A stretch of 64,000 nucleotides of DNA from Metabacillus sp. B2-18 (GCF_021117275.1 NZ_CP088245.1:1897501-1961500); one strand, 5' to 3'; positions 37,202 to 46,038 are shown, counted from the first letter of the stretch. Numbers and translations are program-made. Notes: generated by a model not told the origin, from the sequence alone.

Positions 37202-38590
37202 GTGAAAATCGCAAATTTGTTTGACGCTCAAAGTTTTTCACCAAAAAAGACGAATCAGAACAGTACGAGCAGTAGCTTTAAAGATTTTATATTTTCTGTA
37301 CAACATTCCCATCATGGACAGCCAACTGCTGTTACCCCTAAACAAGATGTACAAAAAAAGGATTTATTAACAGGAGTTAAGAATGAGATACAAGAAATTC
37401 TAGGGGATCAGCTAGGTAAAGACACAACCATTAACGATCTATCTGAAGAAGATCTTTCAAGTATACAAACAAGTATGAATGAGCTATTAAATCAGTTTAC
37501 ATCTTTAGAAGACTTATTAAACTCATCAGATAAACTTCCAATTGGGATTAGTATCTTAGCCTTGGCTATAAAAATAGAAGATATAGCTAAAACGGACGGT
37601 TCTGTTGACATGACTCCATTATTGGGAAATTTACATGCATTATTAGAAAGTGAGTTTCCAAGCTTTTCTCCAGCAGAAGATCTTAACTTCGATCATATAT
37701 TTTTTGCTCTAGAAAATATGAGTAAGGAAGATAAAGCTTTATTGGAAGGTCAAATGATTATTAGCACTGCAAGTGAACAAGTTTTAGATGATTTACGTTA
37801 TTATAGTAAACTACTAGGCTTAATGGAAAATCCATCCGAAGCAAATTACGCCAAAAATTTGCTTAAAGACTCTTTATTAGCTGATTCTGATGTAGCTGAT
37901 CACTTAAAGCAGATACTTTCATCAGATGATTTATCTAAAGTTAAGGAACTGCTGACAAAGCTAATGACTGTGGTAGATTCAGCAGAAAATACTGATCAAA
38001 ATCATTCATTTAATAAAGATTTAGTTGCTAGTCAACATAACTCAGGTCTTTCATTAAATTCAGCTTCTGTTCCTGAAGAAACTTTTTCTATTCAATTAGA
38101 TAAATTCGTACAAAAAGATCAGCTTATGACCGTTGGTGAAAATAAAAATACAAATTTATTAACTTCGACGAAAGAAGAATTTACAAATAAAATGATCGAG
38201 TTACTGAAAAATAGTAGACTCTCTCAATTTAACAATGGCACAAGCCGTTTGGTTATTAATTTGACTCCAGAGCATCTTGGGTCCATTACAATCAGAATTG
38301 TTCAACAACAGAATGGTGAAATGGTTGCTAAAATCATTGCTGCCACACAATCAGCAAAGGAATTGTTAGAACATAGTGGATCTCAACTAAGGCAGGCATT
38401 ACCTAATGTAAATATAGAGTTTGAGAGATTTGAAGTTTTTACTGATGATTCCTCTAAATTCCTAAGAGAAAATAAAGATCCTAAACAAGGAAAAGAACAT
38501 AGCAATCAAAATGAAAATTCCGATCAAGAAGAACAAAATAATGTGAACTTTAAAGATTCACTAAATGATGCATTAAACATTTCAATTTAA
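37202..38590 (+). CDS. fliK: Flagellar hook-length control protein FliK (GTG start)
   Basis: 462 residues. Exported molecular ruler that makes FlhB switch from hook to filament export. Long low-complexity N-terminal region, then the conserved C-terminal domain (LVINLTPEHLGSITIRIV, then ATQSAKELLEHSGSQLRQALP, parts of the Flg_hook fold, residues about 340-415), and an acidic Asn/Gln tail. GTG at 37202 follows GGGAGGTGG; an ATG two bases earlier is stopped at once by TGA. Confidence 0.92.
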   Translation: MKIANLFDAQSFSPKKTNQNSTSSSFKDFIFSVQHSHHGQPTAVTPKQDVQKKDLLTGVKNEIQEILGDQLGKDTTINDLSEEDLSSIQTSMNELLNQFTSLEDLLNSSDKLPIGISILALAIKIEDIAKTDGSVDMTPLLGNLHALLESEFPSFSPAEDLNFDHIFFALENMSKEDKALLEGQMIISTASEQVLDDLRYYSKLLGLMENPSEANYAKNLLKDSLLADSDVADHLKQILSSDDLSKVKELLTKLMTVVDSAENTDQNHSFNKDLVASQHNSGLSLNSASVPEETFSIQLDKFVQKDQLMTVGENKNTNLLTSTKEEFTNKMIELLKNSRLSQFNNGTSRLVINLTPEHLGSITIRIVQQQNGEMVAKIIAATQSAKELLEHSGSQLRQALPNVNIEFERFEVFTDDSSKFLRENKDPKQGKEHSNQNENSDQEEQNNVNFKDSLNDALNISI

Positions 38591-38601
38591 GGAGGCTGCT
38601 T

Positions 38602-39036
38602 ATGTCTGTATCTATAGATCCAAGTTTATTATTGTCAAATAATACAAAAACTCGTAGTTCTGGATCCAATCTTGGAAAAGATGAATTTTTGAAAATACTT
38701 ATGACACAACTTCAAAACCAAGATCCATTAAACCCAATGGAAGATAAAGAATTTATTTCACAGATGGCTAACTTTTCATCACTTGAACAGATAACCAATA
38801 TGAATTCCCTGATGCAAAAGTTTTTAGATACACAAAAAGCAACAACGGATTCTATTTTAAAATATTCAGAGATGATTGGTAAATCTATTGAATGGTCAGA
38901 TTCAGGTGCTGAAGAGGCTATACAAACTGGAGTTGTAAAAGCAATTAAACAAAAAAACAATAGCATAATTCTTGAACTTGATAATGGGAAAGAAATTACG
39001 AGTGATTTAGTTACAAAAATCAGCCAGCCTGAGTAA
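38602..39036 (+). CDS. flgD: Flagellar hook cap protein FlgD (short form)
   Basis: 144 residues. Scaffold for hook assembly. The conserved N-terminal part LGKDEFLKILMTQLQNQDPLNPMEDKEF (motif LMTQLQNQDPLNPM near 34-47) and the helix SLEQITNMNSLMQK are present. The C-terminal Tudor/Ig-like domains of enterobacterial FlgD are absent, as in B. subtilis. AAGGAGG ribosome site. Confidence 0.94.
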   Translation: MSVSIDPSLLLSNNTKTRSSGSNLGKDEFLKILMTQLQNQDPLNPMEDKEFISQMANFSSLEQITNMNSLMQKFLDTQKATTDSILKYSEMIGKSIEWSDSGAEEAIQTGVVKAIKQKNNSIILELDNGKEITSDLVTKISQPE

Positions 39037-39048
39037 GGGGGTGTGTTG

Positions 39049-39420
39049 ATGACTTTACCTATTAAACCTGTTACTTCACAAACATTAGATTTAATAAAAT
39101 CCAGAACTAATCCCTTAAAATCTAATACTTCATTTAAAGAAGTTCTTAGTGAGTTGCAAAACCCAACTTTAAAGATTAGTAAACATGCACAAGAAAGAAT
39201 TCAACAAAGAGATATACATATCTCTGATAATGAATGGAATTTGATCGAGGAAAAAGTGCAGGAGGCAAGCCATAAAGGTGTGACGGATTCACTTGTCATC
39301 TTGCATGATGCTGCTTTAATCGTAAGTGCAAAAAATAACACTGTTGTTACAGCAATGAATATAGACGAAGCAAAATCTCAAATTTTTACCAATATAAATG
39401 GAACAATTATTATGGATTAA
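39049..39420 (+). CDS. Flagellar operon protein of the TIGR02530 type
   Basis: 123 residues, soluble. The central segment ISKHAQERIQQRDIHISDNEW with KGVTDSLVILHDAALIVSAK is the conserved pattern of a small protein found next to flgD/flgE in many motile Firmicutes. No function is established. ATG 39049 is 7 nt after GGGGG; GTG and TTG codons just upstream are too close to it. Not in the B. subtilis fla/che operon as I know it. A short 79-bp gap separates it from flgE. Confidence 0.8.
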   Translation: MTLPIKPVTSQTLDLIKSRTNPLKSNTSFKEVLSELQNPTLKISKHAQERIQQRDIHISDNEWNLIEEKVQEASHKGVTDSLVILHDAALIVSAKNNTVVTAMNIDEAKSQIFTNINGTIIMD

Positions 39421-39499
39421 AAAGCTGGCCCTACTAGGAAGCTTATGTTGTGGATCGACTGAAACAACAAAATCCAATATACAAGGGAGAGGAAAGTAA

Positions 39500-41023
39500 A
39501 TGTTACGTTCAATGTACTCAGGTATCAGTGGTATGAAAAACTTTCAAATGAAGCTAGATGTTATCGGGAATAACATCGCAAACGTTAATACGTACGGCTA
39601 TAAAAAATCTCGTTCAACTTTTAAAGATTTAATTAGCCAACAAATATCAGGTGCAGGTGCTGCAAACGGTGCACGTGGGGGAACAAATGCTCAGCAAGTT
39701 GGTTTAGGATCTCAAGCTTCTTCTGTCGATGTTATTCATACAACAGGAGCAACTCAAACAACGGCAAGAACACTTGATTTGGCTCTTTCTGGAGATGGAT
39801 TCTTCCCTGTAGCTACTATATCTGATTTGGCACGTGTTGGTGTTGACCGAGGGAATCAAGTGGGGAACAACAAAATTACTGGGGCTATTGACCGTGCTAT
39901 GAATCTTAGTTATACAAGAGCTGGAAACTTTTATATGGATGATAGAGGTTACTTAGTAACTTCAGATGGTTACTATTTAGTTGGTGAAACAGGTGAAAAA
40001 ACGCCTCCAACAGCTGATCATATAACTAAAGGGAATAACGCTCTTACAAGTATTACCCAATTTGAAGGATCATATAAAAACATTACAAATGCTGTGAAGT
40101 TATTAGAAAAGAAAACAGATACATTACTTAGTGCTTATAATGAATACAACGATGCTGTATCAACTGGTATGAATGTTGCGTCCGCTCATAATGCTCTTAC
40201 AACTGCTCATGCGGACTTCAAGAATTTTGTAGATGGTACTGGACCTTATAATAATAATGGTTTTAAAAATATTGCTATGGCATTTAACGATACAAATGTT
40301 GCAACAGAAGCAATTGCTATGATTAACAAGAGTATCTCGGATGCAACAAATGGATTTAATAGTACTACACCTATCACTGAGATTGTTAGCGAAATAAGTA
40401 CATCAGTTAGACAGCTACAAGCTAATGAATATCCAGCAAATGTAGTTGCTTCGGGAACTGCTGCAACAACTGATCTTGATACAGTTAAAGCTCTAATGGA
40501 TAAAATATCAAACTTCAAAGTTGATTTAGAGCAAGTAGCTCAATCAGTCGTTAATTATGAAAATGCAGCTGAAGCCTTACTCAAACCAACTTGGTCTGAC
40601 AGCCTAAGCGGAGAAGCAGGACTTATCCAAATCCCACTTGACGCTCAAAGCTTCTCGATTGGACCTGACGGAACAGTTTCTTTCGTAAATAGCAGTGGTC
40701 AATTAAAGGTAGCTGGACAAATCCGCTTAGCAAACTTTGCTAACGCAGGTGGTCTTGAAAAAGCTGGTGGAAACTTATTCAGAGAATCTTCCAACTCAGG
40801 ATCAGTTGATAAAAATGCTAATGGAATTCAATTAAATGAGCTTTTTGCACCAGGGACTAACGGAGTTGCTTCAATCGTTGCCGGTGCACTAGAAATGTCA
40901 AACATAGACTTATCTGAAGAGTTCACTGAAATGATCGTTGCGCAACGTGGATTCCAATCAAATACAAAAATCATTACAACATCAGACGAAATACTTCAAG
41001 AATTAGTGAACCTAAAACGTTAA
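39500..41023 (+). CDS. flgE: Flagellar hook protein FlgE with large central insertion
   Basis: 507 residues, against about 264 in B. subtilis. N-terminal D0/D1 (MLRSMYSGISGMKNFQMKLD, NNIANVNTYGYKKSRSTF) and C-terminal D1/D0 (ALEMSNIDLSEEFTEMIVAQ, IITTSDEILQELVNLKR) are highly conserved. In the usual short form the segment ending SDGYYLVG runs almost directly into IQIPLDAQSFSIGPDG; here about 200 residues (164-372) are inserted between them. The insert is mostly helical, with few Pro and no Cys. AGGGAGAGGA ribosome site. TTTAAA-like codon use is unchanged across the insert, so there is no sign of recent transfer. Confidence 0.93.
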   Translation: MLRSMYSGISGMKNFQMKLDVIGNNIANVNTYGYKKSRSTFKDLISQQISGAGAANGARGGTNAQQVGLGSQASSVDVIHTTGATQTTARTLDLALSGDGFFPVATISDLARVGVDRGNQVGNNKITGAIDRAMNLSYTRAGNFYMDDRGYLVTSDGYYLVGETGEKTPPTADHITKGNNALTSITQFEGSYKNITNAVKLLEKKTDTLLSAYNEYNDAVSTGMNVASAHNALTTAHADFKNFVDGTGPYNNNGFKNIAMAFNDTNVATEAIAMINKSISDATNGFNSTTPITEIVSEISTSVRQLQANEYPANVVASGTAATTDLDTVKALMDKISNFKVDLEQVAQSVVNYENAAEALLKPTWSDSLSGEAGLIQIPLDAQSFSIGPDGTVSFVNSSGQLKVAGQIRLANFANAGGLEKAGGNLFRESSNSGSVDKNANGIQLNELFAPGTNGVASIVAGALEMSNIDLSEEFTEMIVAQRGFQSNTKIITTSDEILQELVNLKR

Positions 41024-41025
41024 TA

Positions 41026-41073
41026 AGGGGGGAAGGGGCTGATATATAGCTCGGCTACTCAGCTCCTGTAAAT
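41026..41073 (+). promoter_or_regulatory. Shine-Dalgarno separated from the swrD start by a hairpin
   Basis: GGGGGGA (41027-41033) is followed by a stem GGGGCTGA (41035-41042) / TCAGCTCC (41059-41066), then 7 nt to the ATG at 41074. The linear distance is 40 nt, which is too long, but folding the stem would bring it to about 8 nt. Confidence 0.6.
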
Positions 41074-41295
41074 ATGATTCAAGTTACTAGGTTGAATGGT
41101 AAATCATTTACCTTAAATGCATTATATATTGAGGTAATTGAATCATTTCCTGACACAACAATTACTCTAACAAATGGTCACAAATATGTTGTGAAGGAGA
41201 ATGAACAAGAGGTTCGAACAAAGATCTCTTCCTTCTATAGAAATATCAATGTATTGTCGCTGAGAAAAGACTCGGAGGTCTTGGAAGATGAATAA
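41074..41295 (+). CDS. swrD: SwrD (FlbD family), motor torque factor
   Basis: 73 residues with the family start [20 protein letters not shown] and the motif [11 protein letters not shown]. In B. subtilis SwrD raises flagellar motor power for swarming. No in-frame start exists upstream before a stop at 41047, so ATG 41074 is certain, yet it has no ribosome site at normal distance; see the hairpin upstream. Overlaps fliL by 8 nt. Confidence 0.92.
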   Translation: MIQVTRLNGKSFTLNALYIEVIESFPDTTITLTNGHKYVVKENEQEVRTKISSFYRNINVLSLRKDSEVLEDE

Positions 41296-41716
41296 GAAGC
41301 TTTTAACGATAATGCTTGTCATTATAAGTTCTATAACATTAATTGGGGTTACAGCCTTAGTTGTTGTTACAAAATTTCTTGGAGATGAAGATGAGCATAA
41401 AGCACCTCCAATTAAAGAGGTGGTTGAGGCATCTGTAGATATACCGGAAATAACCACAAATTTATCCAGTGGTAATATAGTACGCTTATCATTTAAAATT
41501 GAAACAGACTCAAAAAAGGCCAAAGAAGAATTAACACAACGCGAGTTTCAAGTTCGTGATATTATCATTTCTGAATTGGCAAATATGAACGCAGATCAGC
41601 TTGATGGTACTGAAGGTATGAACAAACTAAAAGATACAATTAAAGTGAAAGTTAATGAGTTGATGCAAGAAGGCAAGGTCAATAAGGTTTATACCACTTC
41701 CTATATCCTTCAATAA
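41288..41716 (+). CDS. fliL: Flagellar basal-body-associated protein FliL
   Basis: 142 residues. Single-span inner-membrane protein near the stators. N-terminal membrane anchor (about 5-28, [20 protein letters not shown]), then an extracellular stomatin-like domain with [20 protein letters not shown] and the C-terminal [23 protein letters not shown] region (motif [10 protein letters not shown]). GGAGGTC ribosome site inside the swrD end. Confidence 0.93.
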   Translation: MNKKLLTIMLVIISSITLIGVTALVVVTKFLGDEDEHKAPPIKEVVEASVDIPEITTNLSSGNIVRLSFKIETDSKKAKEELTQREFQVRDIIISELANMNADQLDGTEGMNKLKDTIKVKVNELMQEGKVNKVYTTSYILQ

Positions 41717-41752
41717 TAAATGACTAACAAATTTTAGTGGGAGGTGAAAACT

Positions 41753-42751
41753 TTGGCAGGTGATATTTTATCACAAAGTGAAATTGATGCCTTGCTGTCT
41801 GCTATTTCAACAGGTGAAATGGATGCAGATGAATTAAAAAAGGAAGAATCCAATAAAAAAGTTAAGGTCTATGATTTTAAACGTGCTTTGCGGTTCTCAA
41901 AAGATCAAATTCGAAGTTTAACCCGAATTCATGACAACTTTGCGAGATTATTAACAACACACTTTTCAGCTCAATTAAGAACGTATATACAAATAACTGT
42001 AGGTTCTGTTGACCAATTGCCATATGAAGAATTTATTCGATCTATTCCAAAGATGACTGTTTTAAATATATTTGAAGTTCACCCTTTGGAAGGTAGAGTA
42101 TTAATGGAAGTGAATCCTAATATAGCATACGCTATGATGGATCGAATTATGGGTGGTATCGGTGCTAGTGTTAATAAAATTGAAAATTTAACCGAAATAG
42201 AAACAAAAATTATTTCAAATATCTTTGAAAAATCACTAGAAAACTACCAAGAAGCTTGGGATTCTTTAGTTGAAATTGATCCTGTAATGGCAGATTTTGA
42301 AGTGAATCCTCAATTTTTACAGATGGTTTCTCCGAATGAAACAGTTGTTGTTATATCATTGAATATTCAAGTGGGAGAAACGAGCGGAATGATAAATTTA
42401 TGTATCCCGCATGTAGTTTTGGAGCCAATCATCCCAAAGCTTTCTGTACATTATTGGATGCAGTCTGATCGAAAAGAGCCTAAGCAAAACGAGATTGATG
42501 CTTTGAAAAAGCAAATTAATCTTGCTGATCTCACAGTGTCTGCAGAATTGGGATCATCTGATTTATCTATTCAAGATTTTCTTCAATTACAACCTGGAGA
42601 CGTCATTCAATTAGATCGTACCATTGATCAACCATTGGTGGTTACAATAGGTGACAAGCCAAAGTTTACTGGACAACCAGGGAAATTAAACAAAAAATTA
42701 GCGGTTCAAATTATTGACCACTTATCGAGAGGTGACGAAGATGGTGAGTAA
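41753..42751 (+). CDS. fliM: Flagellar motor switch protein FliM (TTG start)
   Basis: 332 residues, the same as B. subtilis. C-ring switch that binds phospho-CheY by its N-terminal peptide LSQSEIDALLSAI. CheC-like middle domain (GRVLMEVNPNIAYAMMDRIMGG) and C-terminal FliN-like SpoA domain (DFLQLQPGDVIQLDRTIDQP). The frame also has GTG 41744, but it lies inside the ribosome site GGGAGGTG; TTG 41753 gives MAGDILSQ, matching B. subtilis MSGEVLSQ. Ends overlapping fliY by 11 nt. Confidence 0.93.
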   Translation: MAGDILSQSEIDALLSAISTGEMDADELKKEESNKKVKVYDFKRALRFSKDQIRSLTRIHDNFARLLTTHFSAQLRTYIQITVGSVDQLPYEEFIRSIPKMTVLNIFEVHPLEGRVLMEVNPNIAYAMMDRIMGGIGASVNKIENLTEIETKIISNIFEKSLENYQEAWDSLVEIDPVMADFEVNPQFLQMVSPNETVVVISLNIQVGETSGMINLCIPHVVLEPIIPKLSVHYWMQSDRKEPKQNEIDALKKQINLADLTVSAELGSSDLSIQDFLQLQPGDVIQLDRTIDQPLVVTIGDKPKFTGQPGKLNKKLAVQIIDHLSRGDEDGE

Positions 42752-44000
42752 TGATATGTTATCTCAGGATGAAATTGATGCTTTATTAAAAGGATCAAGT
42801 GTTGACGAAGAAGAAACTCCTGCTGATACAAATGACAAAGCTGAACTAAAGAACGAAGATTACTTTAGTGATATGGAAGAAGATGCCATTGGTGAAATTG
42901 GAAACATTTCTTTCGGTAGTTCTGCAACAGCTTTATCTACACTACTTCAACAAAAGGTTGAAATTACAACACCGAGTGTTTCAGTTGTTCATAAAAATAA
43001 GCTTGGAGATCAATTCCAACATCCTTATGTGGCAATTGAGGTGAATTATACAGAGGGTTTTTCTGGAAGTAACATTTTAGTCATTAAACAAAGTGATGCA
43101 GCCATTATTGCTGATTTAATGATGGGTGGAGATGGGACAAATCCTGATGATATGCTTGGAGACATTCAAGTAAGTGCTGTTCAGGAGGCGATGAACCAAA
43201 TGATGGGTTCAGCCGCAACATCAATGTCTACTATCTTCAATAAAAAAGTAGATATTTCACCCCCAACAGTTGAGCTCCTAGATGTAAATGAGACTGAGGA
43301 AGCTAATACTATTCCGAATGAAGACTTGTTAGTTCAAGTATCATTCAGACTGAAAATTGGTACATTAATTGATTCGAATATCATGCAATTATTACCTTTA
43401 TATTTTGCTAAAGATTTAATTGATCAATTAATTAACCCATCACAAGAGGTTGCTGTTACAGCTGAAGCAGTGAAAGAGGAAGAGACTATTCCTCAGCCAA
43501 CAGTACAGCAGCACCAGTATGAACAACCAGTTCCACAGCAACCAATGTATCAACAACAGCAACAATATGAACAACCAATGTATCAACAAACACAACAACC
43601 ATATATGGGGCAGCCTAATCAGCAGATGCATGCTCCACCACCACAATATGCTCAACCGCCGAGACCTCAGCAGCCAACAGTGAATGTGAAACCAGCTGAA
43701 TTTGCTAGTTTTGAACCTGTGCAATATCAACAACAAGATATTCAGAATCTTGATATGCTTTTAGACATCCCTCTAAAAGTAACAGTTGAACTTGGTAGAA
43801 CAAAACGTTCTGTAAAGGAAATTCTTGAATTATCATCTGGTTCTATTATTGAATTGGACAAGTTAGCTGGAGAGCATGTTGATATTTTAGTTAACAATAA
43901 AATTGTGGCAAAAGGTGAAGTTGTAGTAATTGATGAGAATTTTGGAGTACGTGTTACGGATATTATTAGTCAATCTGAACGTTTAAACAAACTTAAATAA
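42741..44000 (+). CDS. fliY: FliY, switch protein and CheY-P phosphatase
   Basis: 419 residues, longer than B. subtilis (378). N-terminal CheY-P-binding peptide MLSQDEIDALLKG, a CheC-type phosphatase domain with two active helices (EDAIGEIGNISFGSSATALS and SAVQEAMNQMMGSAATSMS, each with the ExxN pair), then a Gln/Pro/Tyr-rich linker of about 75 residues, and a C-terminal FliN/SpoA domain (DIPLKVTVELGRTKRSVKEI). GAGGTGA is 5 nt before ATG 42741; ATG 42753 is an alternative. Extra length is in the linker. Confidence 0.93.
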   Translation: MVSNDMLSQDEIDALLKGSSVDEEETPADTNDKAELKNEDYFSDMEEDAIGEIGNISFGSSATALSTLLQQKVEITTPSVSVVHKNKLGDQFQHPYVAIEVNYTEGFSGSNILVIKQSDAAIIADLMMGGDGTNPDDMLGDIQVSAVQEAMNQMMGSAATSMSTIFNKKVDISPPTVELLDVNETEEANTIPNEDLLVQVSFRLKIGTLIDSNIMQLLPLYFAKDLIDQLINPSQEVAVTAEAVKEEETIPQPTVQQHQYEQPVPQQPMYQQQQQYEQPMYQQTQQPYMGQPNQQMHAPPPQYAQPPRPQQPTVNVKPAEFASFEPVQYQQQDIQNLDMLLDIPLKVTVELGRTKRSVKEILELSSGSIIELDKLAGEHVDILVNNKIVAKGEVVVIDENFGVRVTDIISQSERLNKLK

Positions 44001-44025
44001 TTAATATAGTAGGAGTGGGGAAACT

Positions 44026-44388
44026 ATGGCACACAAGATTATGATTGTAGACGACGCAGCTTTTATGAGAATGATGATTAAAGATATTTTAACTAAAAAC
44101 GGATATGAAGTAGTTGCTGAAGCAGCAGATGGAGCTCAAGCTGTAGAAAAATACAAAGAACTTCAACCAGACTTGGTAACAATGGATATTACAATGCCTG
44201 AAATGGATGGGATCGCAGCGTTAAAAGAAATAAAGAAATTAAACAGCAATGCAAAAGTTATTATGTGTTCAGCGATGGGGCAGCAAGCAATGGTTATTGA
44301 TGCAATCCAAGCTGGAGCAAAGGATTTTATTGTTAAGCCATTCCAAGCAGACCGTGTATTAGAGGCGATTGGAAAAACTTTAAGCTAA
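44026..44388 (+). CDS. cheY: Chemotaxis response regulator CheY
   Basis: 120-residue single receiver domain. Acid pocket Asp9-Asp10, phosphorylation site Asp54 (VTMDITMP), Ser82 and Lys104 (VKPF) complete. Phosphorylated by CheA, it binds FliM/FliY and promotes counter-clockwise rotation in Bacillus. GGAGTGGGG ribosome site. Lies between fliY and fliZ, as in B. subtilis. Confidence 0.97.
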   Translation: MAHKIMIVDDAAFMRMMIKDILTKNGYEVVAEAADGAQAVEKYKELQPDLVTMDITMPEMDGIAALKEIKKLNSNAKVIMCSAMGQQAMVIDAIQAGAKDFIVKPFQADRVLEAIGKTLS

Positions 44389-44401
44389 AGGTGGAGTGAC
44401 A

Positions 44402-45094
44402 TTGCTTCGTAGAAACTACGTCATCTTGATTTTATTAGCTCTTATTTTATTCTCTCCGCAAGCTGCATCAAATGTGCTTGCGGAGGATTCTTCGAACAAA
44501 AGTGTATATGAAAATCTGACTGATGAAGAACAAACGCAAAAACCTGACGAGACAAACATTGTTGAAGATAAGCAAGTAAGTCCGGATGAAAATGTTCAAG
44601 GTGATGCTTTATCTGTCACTGCATTTGATTTTATTAAAATGTTCTTTGCACTTGGAATCGTTCTTTTTCTCGTCTATTTTTTATTAAAGTTTGTTACAAA
44701 GCGAAACAGAGTTTTTCAGCAAGGACAAGCAATTGTTAATCTTGGCGGTACAAATGTAGGGCAAAACAAATCAGTACAAATGGTGAAAATAGGTGACAGA
44801 GTTTTAGTTGTTGGTGTAGGAGAGTCAATTTCTCTGTTAACGGAAATCAATGATGAAGAAGAAAATAAGAGGATTATTCAGGAGTTTGAGCTAAAGCAAG
44901 AACGAGTTGTTGAATCAAAAGACTTAATTCAAAAAGTGTTCTCATTTATTCAACAAGGTGCAAAAGGACAGAAACATAATGAGTCAACAATGACATTTTC
45001 AACAAAGTTAAGTGAACAATTGGAAAAAATGAAAAAAGAGCGGACAAAACAGATTGAGGATATTGAAAGAAAGGGTTTAGACAAGCATGAATGA
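44402..45094 (+). CDS. fliZ: Flagellar biosynthesis protein FliZ (FliO family)
   Basis: About 231 residues. Helps assemble the FliPQR gate. N-terminal signal-like helix (NYVILILLALILFSPQAAS), an acidic extracellular part, a second membrane span (FIKMFFALGIVLFLVYFLL), then the cytoplasmic FliO domain (VNLGGTNVGQNKSVQMVKIG). Start uncertain: GTG 44396 or TTG 44402; TTG is better placed after GGTGGAG (5 nt) and neighbouring genes also use TTG. Overlaps fliP by 8 nt. Confidence 0.85.
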   Translation: MLRRNYVILILLALILFSPQAASNVLAEDSSNKSVYENLTDEEQTQKPDETNIVEDKQVSPDENVQGDALSVTAFDFIKMFFALGIVLFLVYFLLKFVTKRNRVFQQGQAIVNLGGTNVGQNKSVQMVKIGDRVLVVGVGESISLLTEINDEEENKRIIQEFELKQERVVESKDLIQKVFSFIQQGAKGQKHNESTMTFSTKLSEQLEKMKKERTKQIEDIERKGLDKHE

Positions 45095-45752
45095 GTTTAT
45101 GGAGTTTTTTAACAATAGCAACCCTGAAGATGTCAGCACCTCTGTAAAGCTCCTTTTATTACTAACAGTTTTATCGATAGCACCTAGTATATTAATCTTA
45201 ATGACTTGTTTTACAAGAATAATCATTGTTTTATCCTTTGTTCGAACGTCTCTTGCAACACAATCTATGCCACCAAATCAAATTTTGATTGGAATCGCGC
45301 TATTTCTAACCTTCTTTATAATGGCACCAACTTTTTCACAGGTAAACGAGCAGGCGTTAACGCCTCTTTTTAATGAGGAAATTACGTTAGAAGAAGCTTA
45401 TGATCGAGCTGCAATTCCATTTAAAGAGTTTATGAGTAAACATACAAGGCAAAAAGATTTGGCGTTATTTTTAAATTATGCTGGAATTGAGCAACCAGAA
45501 TCAGTAGAGGATATTCCTTTAACAGCACTTGTACCCGCTTTTGCCATTAGTGAGATTAAGACAGCATTTCAAATTGGATTTATGATATTTATACCTTTCT
45601 TAGTTATTGATATGGTTGTCGCAAGTATTCTTATGTCAATGGGTATGATGATGCTTCCTCCAGTTATGATTTCATTACCTTTTAAAATATTATTATTTGT
45701 TTTAGTTGATGGTTGGTATTTGATTATTAAATCATTGTTACAAAGTTTTTAG
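45087..45752 (+). CDS. fliP: Flagellar export gate protein FliP
   Basis: 221 residues with four membrane spans and the usual sequence: LLTVLSIAPSILILMTCFTR, then RTSLATQSMPPNQILIGIAL, a soluble loop, and IPFLVIDMVVASILMSMGMMMLPP (parts of the two FliP signatures). No cleavable signal peptide, as in Bacillus. Pentamer core of the export gate with FliQ and FliR. Starts within the end of fliZ. Confidence 0.96.
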   Translation: MNEFMEFFNNSNPEDVSTSVKLLLLLTVLSIAPSILILMTCFTRIIIVLSFVRTSLATQSMPPNQILIGIALFLTFFIMAPTFSQVNEQALTPLFNEEITLEEAYDRAAIPFKEFMSKHTRQKDLALFLNYAGIEQPESVEDIPLTALVPAFAISEIKTAFQIGFMIFIPFLVIDMVVASILMSMGMMMLPPVMISLPFKILLFVLVDGWYLIIKSLLQSF

Positions 45753-45767
45753 AATGGGTGTGAACGA

Positions 45768-46037
45768 ATGAGTTCAGAATTTGTTATTTCCTTAGCAGAA
45801 AAAGCCGTATACACAACGTTAATTATTTGTGGACCATTATTACTATTAGCCTTGGTTATCGGTCTTGTTGTTAGTATTTTTCAGGCTACAACTCAAATTC
45901 AAGAGCAAACTCTTGCGTTTATCCCGAAAATCGTTGCTGTTTTGGTGGGGCTAATCTTTTTTGGGCCTTGGATGCTTTCAACTCTAGTATCCTATGCACA
46001 AGATATATTCGGAAACTTAAATAGGTTTGTGGGCTAG
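45768..46037 (+). CDS. fliQ: Flagellar export gate protein FliQ
   Basis: 89 residues with two membrane helices (TLIICGPLLLLALVIGLVVS and VAVLVGLIFFGPWMLSTL) and the conserved FQATTQIQEQTLAFIPKI loop between. Small gate subunit wrapped around FliP and FliR. GGGTGTG ribosome site. fliR starts 1 nt after its stop. Confidence 0.96.
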   Translation: MSSEFVISLAEKAVYTTLIICGPLLLLALVIGLVVSIFQATTQIQEQTLAFIPKIVAVLVGLIFFGPWMLSTLVSYAQDIFGNLNRFVG

Positions 46038-46038
46038 A

